Positions 1 to 6,950 are shown, counted from the stretch's first letter. The stretch: 7,867 nucleotides of DNA from Halomonas sp. (GCA_007129225.1 SKVX01000267.1:1-7867); one strand, 5' to 3'. Translations and numbers: made by a program. The notes: a model not told the origin generated them from the letters alone.

Positions 1-474
1 CTGGTGCCCTCCCCCCAGGAGGTGAAGACCTACGACGAGAAGCCCGAGATGAGCGCCGAAGAGGTCACCGACCGGCTGGTGGAGGCCATCGATTCCAGCG
101 ACTACGATCTGATCGTCTGCAACTACGCCAACGGTGACATGGTCGGCCACACCGGCAAGTTCGACGCCGCCGTCAAGGCCATCGAGGCGGTGGACGCCTG
201 TGTCGGTCGCGTGGTGGAAGCCATCGAGCGTGCCGGCGGCGCCTGCCTGGTCACCGCCGACCACGGCAACGCGGAACAGATGGTGAACCCGGAAACCGGT
301 GTGGCGCAGACCGCTCATACTACCTTCGACGTGCCCATGATCTATGTCGGCCCACAGCCGGTACGGCTACTCGATGATGGCTGCCTCTGCGACATCGCAC
401 CGACCCTGCTCACGCTGATGAACCAGCCCATCCCCGAGGAGATGACCGGGCGGGTGCTGATCGAACCGGCATGA
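1..474 (+). CDS. gpmI: 2,3-bisphosphoglycerate-independent phosphoglycerate mutase, C-terminal part
   Basis: This is the last 157 residues of the cofactor-independent, Mn-dependent phosphoglycerate mutase, which interconverts 3- and 2-phosphoglycerate in cytoplasmic glycolysis and gluconeogenesis. The frame is open from base 1, so the start lies outside the window; the E. coli enzyme is about 514 residues. The alkaline-phosphatase-fold metal ligands are visible: GDMVGHTG (Asp and His, fragment residues 46 and 50), TADHGN (Asp-His, residues 87-88) and AHTT (His, residue 106). They match the conserved Asp/His ligands of the two Mn sites in this family. The frame ends with TGA at 472-474, and envC starts 19 bp further on. 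gpmI next to envC is also the E. coli arrangement (yibO-yibP), which supports co-transcription. No terminator is visible between them. The fragment shows no damage. Confidence 0.97.
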   Translation: MVPSPQEVKTYDEKPEMSAEEVTDRLVEAIDSSDYDLIVCNYANGDMVGHTGKFDAAVKAIEAVDACVGRVVEAIERAGGACLVTADHGNAEQMVNPETGVAQTAHTTFDVPMIYVGPQPVRLLDDGCLCDIAPTLLTLMNQPIPEEMTGRVLIEPA

Positions 475-497
475 TGAGCCGGGCCCGCACACCATGA
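471..497 (+). other. Possible 7-8 codon coupling ORF between gpmI and envC
   Basis: Two tandem ATG codons at 471 and 474 overlap the gpmI stop codon. They open a frame of eight or seven codons (MMSRARTP) that stops at TGA 495-497, and this stop overlaps the envC start as ATGA. envC itself has no clear Shine-Dalgarno sequence, so ribosomes ending gpmI could reinitiate here and be handed on to envC. The overlaps are seen directly; the coupling role is inference. A chance arrangement is quite possible. Confidence 0.25.
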
Positions 498-1654
498 GCT
501 CAATTCGGCACCGCCCTGCCCTACGGGCCCTGCTGCTTAGCCTTGCAGTGGTGCTGTGCCCGGCAGCGACCCAGGCCGCCCAGCCGAGCGAGCGAGACGC
601 CCGCGAACGCCTGGATGCCATCGGCAGTGAGATCCAGGCGGTCAGCCGACGCCTCGGCGCGACCCGGGAGGCACAGGACGAGGCGACACAAGAGCTGCGC
701 CAGGTGGAGACGGCGCTGGCCGAGACCCACGGTCGCCTGGACGAGATCCAGTCAGACCGCCAGGGCCTGAACCGGGAGATCGCCGCGCTGGAAGCGGCCC
801 GCGATGGACTGGAGGAGGAGCGCGCCGAACAGGTCGCGGCCCTGCAGGTCCAACTCGATGCCCTCTACCGGCTGGGCCTCACGCCGCAGCTGAAGCTGCT
901 GCTCAACCAGGATGATCCGGCACGGCTCGATCGGCTGCAGACCTACCTCAACCACCTGTCCCGGGCCCGCAATGCCCGCCTCGACGAGATCGCCAACCTT
1001 GACGCCCAACTGGCCGAGAACCGCAGCGACCTGCGTGAGCGCGGGGAGCGGCTCGACGCCCTGGCGGGCGAGCTGGCCTCGCGCAGCGCCGAGCTTTCCC
1101 GACGCATGGAGGAGCGGGAACGGCTGGTGGCCGACCTGCAGGGCCGCTACAGCGATGAGCAGACACGCCTGTCGGCACTCGACCGGGACCGCACCGAGGC
1201 CGAGCGAGTACTGGAGCAGGTGCGCCAGGAGATGGCCCGGCTGCAGCGGCCGCCCCCCTCCACCGCCATCGAGCAGACCCAGGGCGAGCTGCCCTGGCCG
1301 GTCCAGGGCAGCGTCACCTCGAGCTTTCTGCGCGGCGACGGGGTGCACCACAACGGCATGCTGATCCAGGCCCGGGAGGGCACGCCGGTCAAGGCCGTCC
1401 ATGCCGGGCGTGTGGTCTTCGCCGACTGGATGCGCGGCTTCGGCAACCTGCTGATTCTCGACCACGGCGACCAGGTCATGACCCTGCACGCCCACCTTCA
1501 GCAATTTCATGCCGAGGTGGGCCAGGCGGTGTCCGGCGGCGACACCATCGGTACGGTGGGCACGAGCGGTGGGCACGAATCGTCGGCGCTCTACTTCGAG
1601 GTGCGCCGTAACGGCGACCCCATCGACCCCCAGGCTTGGATTGCCAGACGATGA
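494..1654 (+). CDS. envC: Murein hydrolase activator EnvC (coiled coil plus degenerate LytM domain)
   Basis: This periplasmic protein of 386 residues (E. coli EnvC has about 419) belongs to the family that activates the amidases AmiA and AmiB at the division septum under control of FtsEX. A basic N-terminus and hydrophobic segment (residues 5-22) form a signal peptide, with likely cleavage near ATQA|A at 28/29. Residues about 30-250 are an almost unbroken Glu/Arg/Gln/Leu-rich coiled coil. A proline-rich linker (RPPPS) follows, then an M23/LytM domain from LPWPVQG at 266 to the end. The zinc site is broken: the canonical H-x-G-x-D reads H286-N-G-M-L290, and the HLHFE motif reads ALYFE (365-369). 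This is expected for a non-catalytic activator. His332 and His334 (HAHL) remain. The ATG at 494 is the only sensible start in this frame but has no clear Shine-Dalgarno sequence, so it may be coupled to gpmI. The stop overlaps an ATG (ATGA, 1651-1654) in the ctpA frame. Confidence 0.93.
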   Translation: MSSIRHRPALRALLLSLAVVLCPAATQAAQPSERDARERLDAIGSEIQAVSRRLGATREAQDEATQELRQVETALAETHGRLDEIQSDRQGLNREIAALEAARDGLEEERAEQVAALQVQLDALYRLGLTPQLKLLLNQDDPARLDRLQTYLNHLSRARNARLDEIANLDAQLAENRSDLRERGERLDALAGELASRSAELSRRMEERERLVADLQGRYSDEQTRLSALDRDRTEAERVLEQVRQEMARLQRPPPSTAIEQTQGELPWPVQGSVTSSFLRGDGVHHNGMLIQAREGTPVKAVHAGRVVFADWMRGFGNLLILDHGDQVMTLHAHLQQFHAEVGQAVSGGDTIGTVGTSGGHESSALYFEVRRNGDPIDPQAWIARR

Positions 1655-1664
1655 GAGACGCTAT

Positions 1665-1693
1665 TTCACAAGCCCCGGGGCAAGGGCTATGCT
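1665..1693 (+). promoter_or_regulatory. Predicted sigma-70 promoter of ctpA
   Basis: TTCACA at 1665-1670 matches the -35 consensus at five of six positions. After a 17-bp spacer, TATGCT at 1688-1693 matches the -10 consensus at four of six. Transcription would start near 1700, leaving a leader of about 26 bases before the ctpA ATG. The promoter lies in the 71-bp gap after envC, so ctpA can probably be expressed apart from gpmI-envC. The spacer contains the palindrome CCCCGGGG (1673-1680). This is prediction by consensus only. Confidence 0.5.
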
Positions 1694-1716
1694 GGTCAGC
1701 CTCGTCTCGATACTGC

Positions 1717-1720
1717 GGAG
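1717..1720 (+). promoter_or_regulatory. Ribosome binding site deciding the ctpA start
   Basis: GGAG lies five bases before the ATG at 1726. It favours this start over the in-frame upstream codons at 1636 and 1651, which would place 30 or 25 extra residues before the signal peptide. Confidence 0.7.
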
Positions 1721-1725
1721 TTCGC

Positions 1726-3012
1726 ATGTCCCTACGTTCTGTCGGCTTCCTGCCCGCTTCCCGGCACCTGCTGGCGACGCTGCTGCTGGCCCTGCCGCTT
1801 GCCGCCCTGCCGCTGACCACTCACGCCACCGCCCCGGTCGATGAGCTACCGCTGGAGGATATCCAGACCTTTGCCGAAGTCTTCGAGCGGATCAAGCGTG
1901 CCTATGTCGAAGAGGTCGACGACCGCACGCTGATACGCAACGCCATGCGCGGCATGCTCAGCGAACTCGACCCCCACTCCGCCTACCTGGATCGCGACGA
2001 GTTCCAGAGTCTGCGGGAAACCACCGAGGGCCAGTTCGGCGGCATCGGCATCGAAGTGGGCCTGGAAAACGGCCGGCTGACGATCATCACCCCCATCGAT
2101 GACACCCCTGCCTCCCGTGCCGGCCTGCAGGCACGAGACACCATTTTGAGCATCGACGATACTTCCACCGAACGCCTCTCGCTGCAGGAGGCCGTCTCGC
2201 TGATGCGCGGTGCGCCGGGCAGCGAGATCACCATTACCATCCTGCGCAGCGGAGAAGAGGCCGCCTTCGATGTCACCCTGACCCGCGAGATCATTCGTAC
2301 CGAGAGCGTGCGCAGTGAGCTGCTGGAAACGGGGTACGGCTACCTGCGAGTCAGCCAGTTCCAGAATCGCACCGGTGAGCAGGTCAACAACGCCATTCGC
2401 CAGCTGGAGCGTGACGCCCCGCTGGAGGGCCTGGTACTCGACCTGCGCAACAACCCCGGCGGGGTTCTGCAGGCCGCCGTGGCCGTGGCCGATGCCTTCC
2501 TCGAAGGCGGCCTTATCGTCTATACCGAAGGGCGTCTGCCTGACACCGAAATGAGCTTTTCCGCCAGTCGCGAGACGGCGGCCCCCGACGTGCCCCTGGT
2601 GGTGCTGATCAACGGCGGCAGCGCATCGGCGGCCGAAATCGTCGCCGGCGCCCTTCAGGATCAGCGCCGTGGCGTGATCATGGGGACCGATAGCTTCGGC
2701 AAGGGGTCGGTGCAGCAGATCATGCCTCTGGGCAACGGTGAAGGCCTGAAGCTGACCACCGCGCTCTACTACACCCCCAACGGACGCTCGATCCAGGCGC
2801 TGGGCATCGAGCCGGACGTGGAAGTGGTGCGCGGCCGGGTGGAAGTGACCGAGACGGGCCGCCAGCTTCGCGAGGCCGACCTGGAAGGCCACCTGCGCTC
2901 ACGCGACGACGCCCGGCAGCGCCAGGCGATGACGGAGCGACTGCGCGAGGACTATCAACTGGGCGAGGCGCTCAACCTGCTCAAGGCATTGAACGTGCTC
3001 GACCGGCGCTAA
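1726..3012 (+). CDS. ctpA: Periplasmic C-terminal processing serine protease, S41 family (CtpA)
   Basis: This exported protease of 428 residues cleaves proteins from their C-termini. In Pseudomonas aeruginosa, CtpA degrades peptidoglycan cross-link hydrolases, so lying next to envC fits a cell-wall role; the substrates here are inferred. The N-terminus is a signal peptide: basic start, hydrophobic run at about 15-30, likely cleavage near THA at 32-34. An N-terminal helical region follows, then a PDZ domain (about 97-187, starting at GQFGGIGIEV) and the S41 core. The Ser/Lys catalytic dyad is S301 in GGSASAAEI and K326 in FGKGSVQ, with Q330 four residues later. The spacing of 25 and 29 residues is the one found in E. 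coli Prc. The RNNPGG motif (241-246) of the family is present. The start at 1726 is chosen for its ribosome binding site, its promoter and the position of the signal peptide. The gene converges on ubiI, and their stops overlap by 4 bp. Confidence 0.94.
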   Translation: MSLRSVGFLPASRHLLATLLLALPLAALPLTTHATAPVDELPLEDIQTFAEVFERIKRAYVEEVDDRTLIRNAMRGMLSELDPHSAYLDRDEFQSLRETTEGQFGGIGIEVGLENGRLTIITPIDDTPASRAGLQARDTILSIDDTSTERLSLQEAVSLMRGAPGSEITITILRSGEEAAFDVTLTREIIRTESVRSELLETGYGYLRVSQFQNRTGEQVNNAIRQLERDAPLEGLVLDLRNNPGGVLQAAVAVADAFLEGGLIVYTEGRLPDTEMSFSASRETAAPDVPLVVLINGGSASAAEIVAGALQDQRRGVIMGTDSFGKGSVQQIMPLGNGEGLKLTTALYYTPNGRSIQALGIEPDVEVVRGRVEVTETGRQLREADLEGHLRSRDDARQRQAMTERLREDYQLGEALNLLKALNVLDRR

Positions 3013-4256
3013 CGACAGGCCGCAGGCAGTCGACCTCGGTGCCCGGTCGCCTGCCGCATCAACAGCCGCTTGACCGGTACCAGGCGGTCGACCCCCGACA
3101 GGCCGAGGTTGCGTGCCAGTGTCAGGGCCGGATGGCGGCTGCCGAAGAGCAGGCGAAACCCATCCATCAGCGCCAGCATGGTTGCATTGTCGCCTCGCCG
3201 ACGCCGCGTATAGCGGGCCAGCACGCTCTCGTGTCCTATCACCATGCCGCGTTGCCGTGCCGTGAGCACCTCTTCCGCCAGCACCGCCACGTCCATCAGC
3301 CCCAGGTTGACCCCTTGGCCGGCCAGGGGGTGGATGCTGTGGGCCGCATCCCCCACCAGCACCAGCCCCGGCTGACCATAGGTCCTGGCATGTCGCTGGG
3401 TCAGCGGTACGGCAAGCGCCCGATCCACGACTTCCACCCCACCCAGGCGCGACTCGAAGGCCCCGGCCAGGGCGTGGCCCAACGCATCGGGTGACAGCTC
3501 GATCAGCCTTGCGGCCTCCCGAGGCGAGGTCGACCAGACGATGGAGCAGTACCGGTCGTCACCATCGACGGTCAAGGGCAGGAAGGCGAGCGGGCCGGTC
3601 GGCAGGAAGACCTGGCGCGCCACGCCTCCATGGGCACGCTCCGTGCGTACGGTGGTCACCACGGCCATGTGCCCGGTGTCATGGGCGCTGACCTCGATCC
3701 CGGCCAGGGTCCTCAGCGGCGACTGGGCCCCGTCGGCGGCCACCACCAGGGGCGCGGAGAGACACTGACCATCTTCCAGCAGTACCTGACGCCCCCGCTC
3801 TGTCGTCTCGAGCCCGGATACCCGTGCGCCCAGCCGCACCGCGACCGTCGGCAACTCGGCCAGGCGAGTTTCCAGGGCTGCCAGGATCACGTCGTTCTCG
3901 ACGATATGCCCCAGCACCGGCACACCGGCCTGCTCGGCGGTGAAGGCGACTTCGCCGCTGCCTTCGCTGTCCCACACCTGCATATGGTGATACGGAGTCA
4001 CCCGCCTCGCCTGCATCCAGGACCAGGCACCCAGCCCTTGCAACAGCCGTTGCGAGACCGGCGTCAGCGCACTGACCCGCATCGCCGGATTGCCACGCCC
4101 CACCGCCTCGGCGTCCAGCGGCTCGGGGCGGGCATCGAGCAGCGCCACCGAAAGGCCGGCCTGGCCCAGCAGGACCGCCAGGGTCGCACCCACCATGCCG
4201 CCACCAACGATGATGACCTCGAAATGCCTGTGCGCCTCTTCAGCCGCGTGTGTCAT
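3009..4256 (-). CDS. ubiI: FAD-dependent ubiquinone biosynthesis hydroxylase, UbiI (VisC) type
   Basis: This flavoprotein monooxygenase of 415 residues belongs to the UbiH/UbiF/UbiI family. UbiI performs the C5 hydroxylation of the 2-polyprenylphenol ring in aerobic ubiquinone synthesis, within the soluble Ubi complex. The Rossmann FAD fingerprint VGGGMVGATLA lies at 17-27. The DG motif AADGAQSPLR lies at 173-182, and VGDAAHSIHPLAGQGVN at 301-317 binds the FAD ribityl/phosphate. The C-terminal RRRRGDN...MDGF segment (351-367) is typical of UbiI-like members. The start at 4256 follows a strong purine-rich ribosome binding site. An upstream ATG at 4304, overlapping the ubiH stop as TGATG, would add 16 residues (rich in Gly, Arg and Glu) before the FAD fold and cannot be excluded. 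Following ubiH in an operon is the E. coli arrangement and is the main reason for naming it ubiI rather than ubiF or ubiM. The stop TAG overlaps the ctpA stop on the other strand. Confidence 0.87.
   Translation of the reverse strand: MTHAAEEAHRHFEVIIVGGGMVGATLAVLLGQAGLSVALLDARPEPLDAEAVGRGNPAMRVSALTPVSQRLLQGLGAWSWMQARRVTPYHHMQVWDSEGSGEVAFTAEQAGVPVLGHIVENDVILAALETRLAELPTVAVRLGARVSGLETTERGRQVLLEDGQCLSAPLVVAADGAQSPLRTLAGIEVSAHDTGHMAVVTTVRTERAHGGVARQVFLPTGPLAFLPLTVDGDDRYCSIVWSTSPREAARLIELSPDALGHALAGAFESRLGGVEVVDRALAVPLTQRHARTYGQPGLVLVGDAAHSIHPLAGQGVNLGLMDVAVLAEEVLTARQRGMVIGHESVLARYTRRRRGDNATMLALMDGFRLLFGSRHPALTLARNLGLSGVDRLVPVKRLLMRQATGHRGRLPAACR
3025..3055. other. Stem-loop at the convergent ctpA/ubiI 3' ends
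   Basis: GGCAG (3025-3029) pairs with CTGCC (3051-3055), and CGACC (3031-3035) pairs with GGTCG (3045-3049). A single T/C mismatch separates the two five-pair stems, and the loop has nine bases. The hairpin begins 12 bases after the ctpA stop and lies inside the last codons of ubiI. Neither side is followed by a T-tract, so it is not a classical intrinsic terminator. It may stabilise the ctpA mRNA 3' end or assist Rho-dependent ending. The structure is visible; its role is inference. Confidence 0.35.
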
Positions 4257-4264
4257 GTCGCCCT

Positions 4265-4268
4265 CTCC
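4265..4268 (-). promoter_or_regulatory. Ribosome binding site deciding the ubiI start
   Basis: Read on the minus strand, GGAG inside a longer GAGGGAGAGGG run ends eight bases before the ATG at 4256. It supports that start over the ATG at 4304, which would rely on coupling to the ubiH stop. Confidence 0.6.
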
Positions 4269-4303
4269 CTCTCGCGAAGCTTGCCTCCCGGCTGCGGTAC
4301 CCA

Positions 4304-5533
4304 TCAACGCTCCAGTCCCATGGCGCGGCGGGCCAGTCCCCGTCGCAGCGGGCCAATCAGGTTGAGCCCCACCAGCCCGACCGCCCGTACATGTGACAAC
4401 GGGGTATTGTCGATGCCGAACAGCCGGACCAACCCATCGCTGAAGCGCACCACATTGTGCCTATCCACGATGCGCCGCGCCTCGAAGTCGCGCAGGGTCA
4501 GCATCCCGCCCAGCGCTTCGTCGTTGGCCAGGGCCAGCTCAAGGGCCGCCACCAGGTCCGTCACGCCACGCAGTGCCAGGTTGAAGCCCTGCCCCGCGAC
4601 CGGATGCAACGAATGGGCGGCGTTACCCAGCACCGCCAGCCCGGGCCGGATCGCCTCCCTTGCGGTGACCAGCGAGAGCGGATAGGCGTGACGACTGCCG
4701 ACACGCCGGAAGCGCCCGGCACGATCGCCGAAGGCCCGTTGCAGTTCAGCCAGGAAGTCGCCGTCGCCCAGGGCCAGCCTTTCCGCTTCACGCCCCGCTG
4801 CATGAGTCCAGATCAGCGCCATCTGCTGACCCGGCAGCGGCAGCAGGGCGATGGGCCCTTCCCGGGTGAAGCGCTCGTAGGCCGTACCGTCATGTGGCTG
4901 GCTCATCTCGACGTTGGCGATCAGTGCCACCTGGTCGTAGGGCACCTCATCGCTGTCGATGCCCAGCCGCTCCTTGAGCCCGGAGCGCCCCCCGTCGGCC
5001 AGCACCGTGAGCCCCGCCAGCAGTTCGCCGCCATCAGACAGGGAAAGCCGGTAGCCCTCTACCTCGGGCTCGATGCGCTCCACGCTGGCGGGGCAGTGCC
5101 AGGCCAGGGGCAGCTCGGCCAGCCGTCGGTGAAGTACGCGCCCCATCCAGGCGTTAGGCACGACATAGCCGAGGGCCCTCTGACCAAGCTCCTCAGCCAG
5201 CAGTCGCGTCACACCCAGCCGTCCCCGCTCGCTGACGTGGATGCGTGAAATAGGAGCCGCCTGCTCGGCCATTGTCAGCCAAAGGCCCATGTCGCGGAAG
5301 CGTTGGGCAGAGCCCTGAGCGATGGCGTTGGACCGGGCATCGAAGCTGGGCTGCCAGGGCGCGCTCGCCGAGTCCTGCATGGGCGTCGCCTCGATCACGG
5401 CCACCCGGAGGCCGTGCCGCTCGATCAGCGGGGCCAGAGCACAGGCCAGGCTGGCCCCAACCAGGCCGCCACCGACGATGGCGATATCCACGTTACGCGT
5501 ATCATTACGCGCCTGGGCCTTAGCGCTGCTCAT
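4304..5533 (-). CDS. ubiH: FAD-dependent 2-octaprenyl-6-methoxyphenol hydroxylase UbiH
   Basis: This flavoprotein monooxygenase of 409 residues catalyses the C1 hydroxylation step of aerobic ubiquinone synthesis and works in the Ubi complex with UbiI and others. The FAD fingerprint VGGGLVGASLA is at 20-30. The family's DG motif reads ADGGRSGLKERLG (179-191). The third FAD motif is GNAAHSLHPVAGQGFN (303-318). Its Asn replaces the usual Asp of GDAAH; E. coli UbiH also has GNAA, which supports UbiH over its paralogues. The open frame extends to a GTG at 5557, but no ribosome binding site precedes it. The ATG at 5533 has AGGA eight bases upstream and places the FAD fold about 15 residues in, so it is preferred. 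pepP ends 74 bp upstream, and ubiI follows after 47 bp or, with its longer start, with a one-base overlap. Co-transcription with both is likely. Confidence 0.94.
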   Translation of the reverse strand: MSSAKAQARNDTRNVDIAIVGGGLVGASLACALAPLIERHGLRVAVIEATPMQDSASAPWQPSFDARSNAIAQGSAQRFRDMGLWLTMAEQAAPISRIHVSERGRLGVTRLLAEELGQRALGYVVPNAWMGRVLHRRLAELPLAWHCPASVERIEPEVEGYRLSLSDGGELLAGLTVLADGGRSGLKERLGIDSDEVPYDQVALIANVEMSQPHDGTAYERFTREGPIALLPLPGQQMALIWTHAAGREAERLALGDGDFLAELQRAFGDRAGRFRRVGSRHAYPLSLVTAREAIRPGLAVLGNAAHSLHPVAGQGFNLALRGVTDLVAALELALANDEALGGMLTLRDFEARRIVDRHNVVRFSDGLVRLFGIDNTPLSHVRAVGLVGLNLIGPLRRGLARRAMGLER

Positions 5534-5541
5534 TTTACGCG

Positions 5542-5545
5542 TCCT
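5542..5545 (-). promoter_or_regulatory. Ribosome binding site deciding the ubiH start
   Basis: On the minus strand AGGA lies eight bases before the ATG at 5533. The alternative GTG at 5557 has only AT-rich sequence with no purine box upstream. Confidence 0.55.
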
Positions 5546-5565
5546 ACGGCAGGGCACGACTCGTA

Positions 5566-5578
5566 ATGTAAATTACAT
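5566..5578. repeat. AT-rich palindrome in the pepP-ubiH gap
   Basis: ATGTAA-A-TTACAT is a perfect inverted repeat with six-base arms and one central base. It lies in the 74-bp gap between the pepP stop and the ubiH start, and it stands out as a short AT-rich patch in GC-rich DNA. It could be a regulator binding site or part of a weak internal promoter for ubiH-ubiI. I found no convincing -35/-10 pair around it. The function is unknown. Confidence 0.35.
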
Positions 5579-5607
5579 AATGGCATACCGTCCTCCGTTG
5601 CCGGTGG

Positions 5608-6945
5608 TCACTTATTCACCATCAAGGTCTCGATTTCGCGCACACCCTTTGGGACGCCAGCCGTCAGCACCTCATGGCCGGAATCGGTCACGGCCACGTC
5701 ATCCTCGATACGGATACCGATGCCTCGGTATTCCGCGGGAATGTCATCATCAACGGGAATATAGAGCCCGGGCTCGACGGTCAGCACCATCCCCGGCGCC
5801 AGTGGGCGCGGCGTGCCGTTCTGGCGGTAGGCGCCCACATCGTGCACGTCGAGCCCCAGCCAGTGGGATGTGGAGTGCAGGTAAAAACGCTTGATGCTGT
5901 CATCCTCGATCCGCGCCGACACCTCGCCCTGAAGCAGCCCCAGGCGAATCAGGCCGGCAGTAAGGTCCTGCACCACGCCCTCATGGATCTCTGTCAGGGC
6001 GACCCCTGGCCGGATGGAGGCCACGGCACGCTCCTGGGCAGCAAGCACCACCTCGTAGAGGGTACGCTGCGCCTCGCTGAATCGCCCATTCACGGGGAAG
6101 GTGCGGGTGATATCGCCGGCATAGAGGTCCAGTTCGGCACCGGCATCGATCAATACCAGTTCGCCGTCGCGTAGCGCATCGCCATTCTCGATGTAGTGCA
6201 GCACACAGGCATTGGCACCGCCACCCACGATGGTGGCGTAGGCCGCGCCACTGGCACCCTGCCAGCGGAACTCGTGCTCCAGCTCGGCCTGGAGATGGTA
6301 CTCGGCCAGGCCCGGTCGAGACGCACGCATGGCGCGGATGTGCCCCTGCGCCGAGATTTGCGCCGCATGTCGCATCAGCGCAAGCTCGCCCTCGCTCTTG
6401 ATCAGCCGCGCCTCGCGCAGCAGGGGGGCCAGGTCGGCGAAGGCCTCGGGCGGTCGCCCACCCTGGCGGGCTCGTGCGGTCAGTTGGCCGCGCACCTCGT
6501 CGGCCAGCGCCAGGGCGTCAGGGTCCGCCAGCATCAGGTAGAGCGTGGTACGCCCATCGAGCAGTGATGCCAGCAGATCGTTACGCTCGGCGTTCTCGAA
6601 GGCCTGGTCGACCCCATGCTCGCGTACCGCGCCTTCCGCCCCCAACCGGATACCGGTCCAGGCCTCCAGGGTCAGATCACGGTCCTGGCAGAACAACACG
6701 CTCTCGCCGTCACTGCGCCCCGGCAACAACAACAGCAGCGCCTCGGGTTCGGGGAACCCCGTCAGGTAGTGGAAATCACTGTTCTGCCGGAACGGGTAAT
6801 CACTGTCACGCGAGCGGGTGACGAGGGAGGCCCCCATCAGCAGCACGGCACTGTCGGCGGGCAGCTGCGCCATCAGCAATGCGCGGCGGGCCCGGTACTC
6901 GTCGTTGGCGATGCCCGCAGGTCGGGGCAGGGGGTCTGGCAGCAT
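5608..6945 (-). CDS. pepP: Xaa-Pro aminopeptidase II (M24B)
   Basis: This cytoplasmic di-manganese peptidase removes the N-terminal residue from peptides with proline in second position. At 445 residues it is close to the 441 of E. coli PepP. Residues about 5-140 form the N-terminal aminopeptidase-P domain (YRARRALLMAQL, then DSDYPFRQNSDFHYLTGFPEPEA), and the pita-bread M24 catalytic domain follows from about 185. All five metal ligands are present: D267 in LIDAGAELD, D278 in AGDITRTFPV, H361 in SHWLGLDVHD, E391 in VEPGLY and E414 in IRIEDDVAV. The second-shell H368 is also present. The start at 6945 has AAGGAG on the minus strand (6951-6956) five bases upstream. It sits between ygfB (44 bp upstream) and ubiH in the same order as in E. 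coli, so it is probably part of one operon. It has no known direct role in ubiquinone synthesis. Confidence 0.97.
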   Translation of the reverse strand: MLPDPLPRPAGIANDEYRARRALLMAQLPADSAVLLMGASLVTRSRDSDYPFRQNSDFHYLTGFPEPEALLLLLPGRSDGESVLFCQDRDLTLEAWTGIRLGAEGAVREHGVDQAFENAERNDLLASLLDGRTTLYLMLADPDALALADEVRGQLTARARQGGRPPEAFADLAPLLREARLIKSEGELALMRHAAQISAQGHIRAMRASRPGLAEYHLQAELEHEFRWQGASGAAYATIVGGGANACVLHYIENGDALRDGELVLIDAGAELDLYAGDITRTFPVNGRFSEAQRTLYEVVLAAQERAVASIRPGVALTEIHEGVVQDLTAGLIRLGLLQGEVSARIEDDSIKRFYLHSTSHWLGLDVHDVGAYRQNGTPRPLAPGMVLTVEPGLYIPVDDDIPAEYRGIGIRIEDDVAVTDSGHEVLTAGVPKGVREIETLMVNK

Positions 6946-6950
6946 GTCGG

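Noticed and set aside
551..565. A possible lipoprotein cysteine (Cys22) in the EnvC signal peptide
   Set aside because: The residues before it are Val-Val-Leu, with no small residue at -1, so it is not a lipobox. Cleavage near Ala28 by signal peptidase I is more likely.
752..1576. A 274-codon open frame on the minus strand opposite envC
   Set aside because: It is antisense to the EnvC coiled coil. Its composition mirrors the Leu/Glu-rich sense codons and no family is recognisable.
1846..2892. A 348-codon open frame on the minus strand opposite ctpA
   Set aside because: It is the antisense shadow of a gene with clear S41 catalytic motifs. The translation is low-complexity and lacks recognisable domains, as expected from GC-rich codon use.
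3630..4685. A 351-codon plus-strand open frame across ubiI and ubiH
   Set aside because: It spans the boundary of two well-supported minus-strand genes and has no recognisable domain or ribosome binding site.
5534..5557. A GTG at 5557 as the ubiH start
   Set aside because: No ribosome binding site precedes it, whereas the ATG at 5533 has one and places the FAD fold at the usual distance from the N-terminus.
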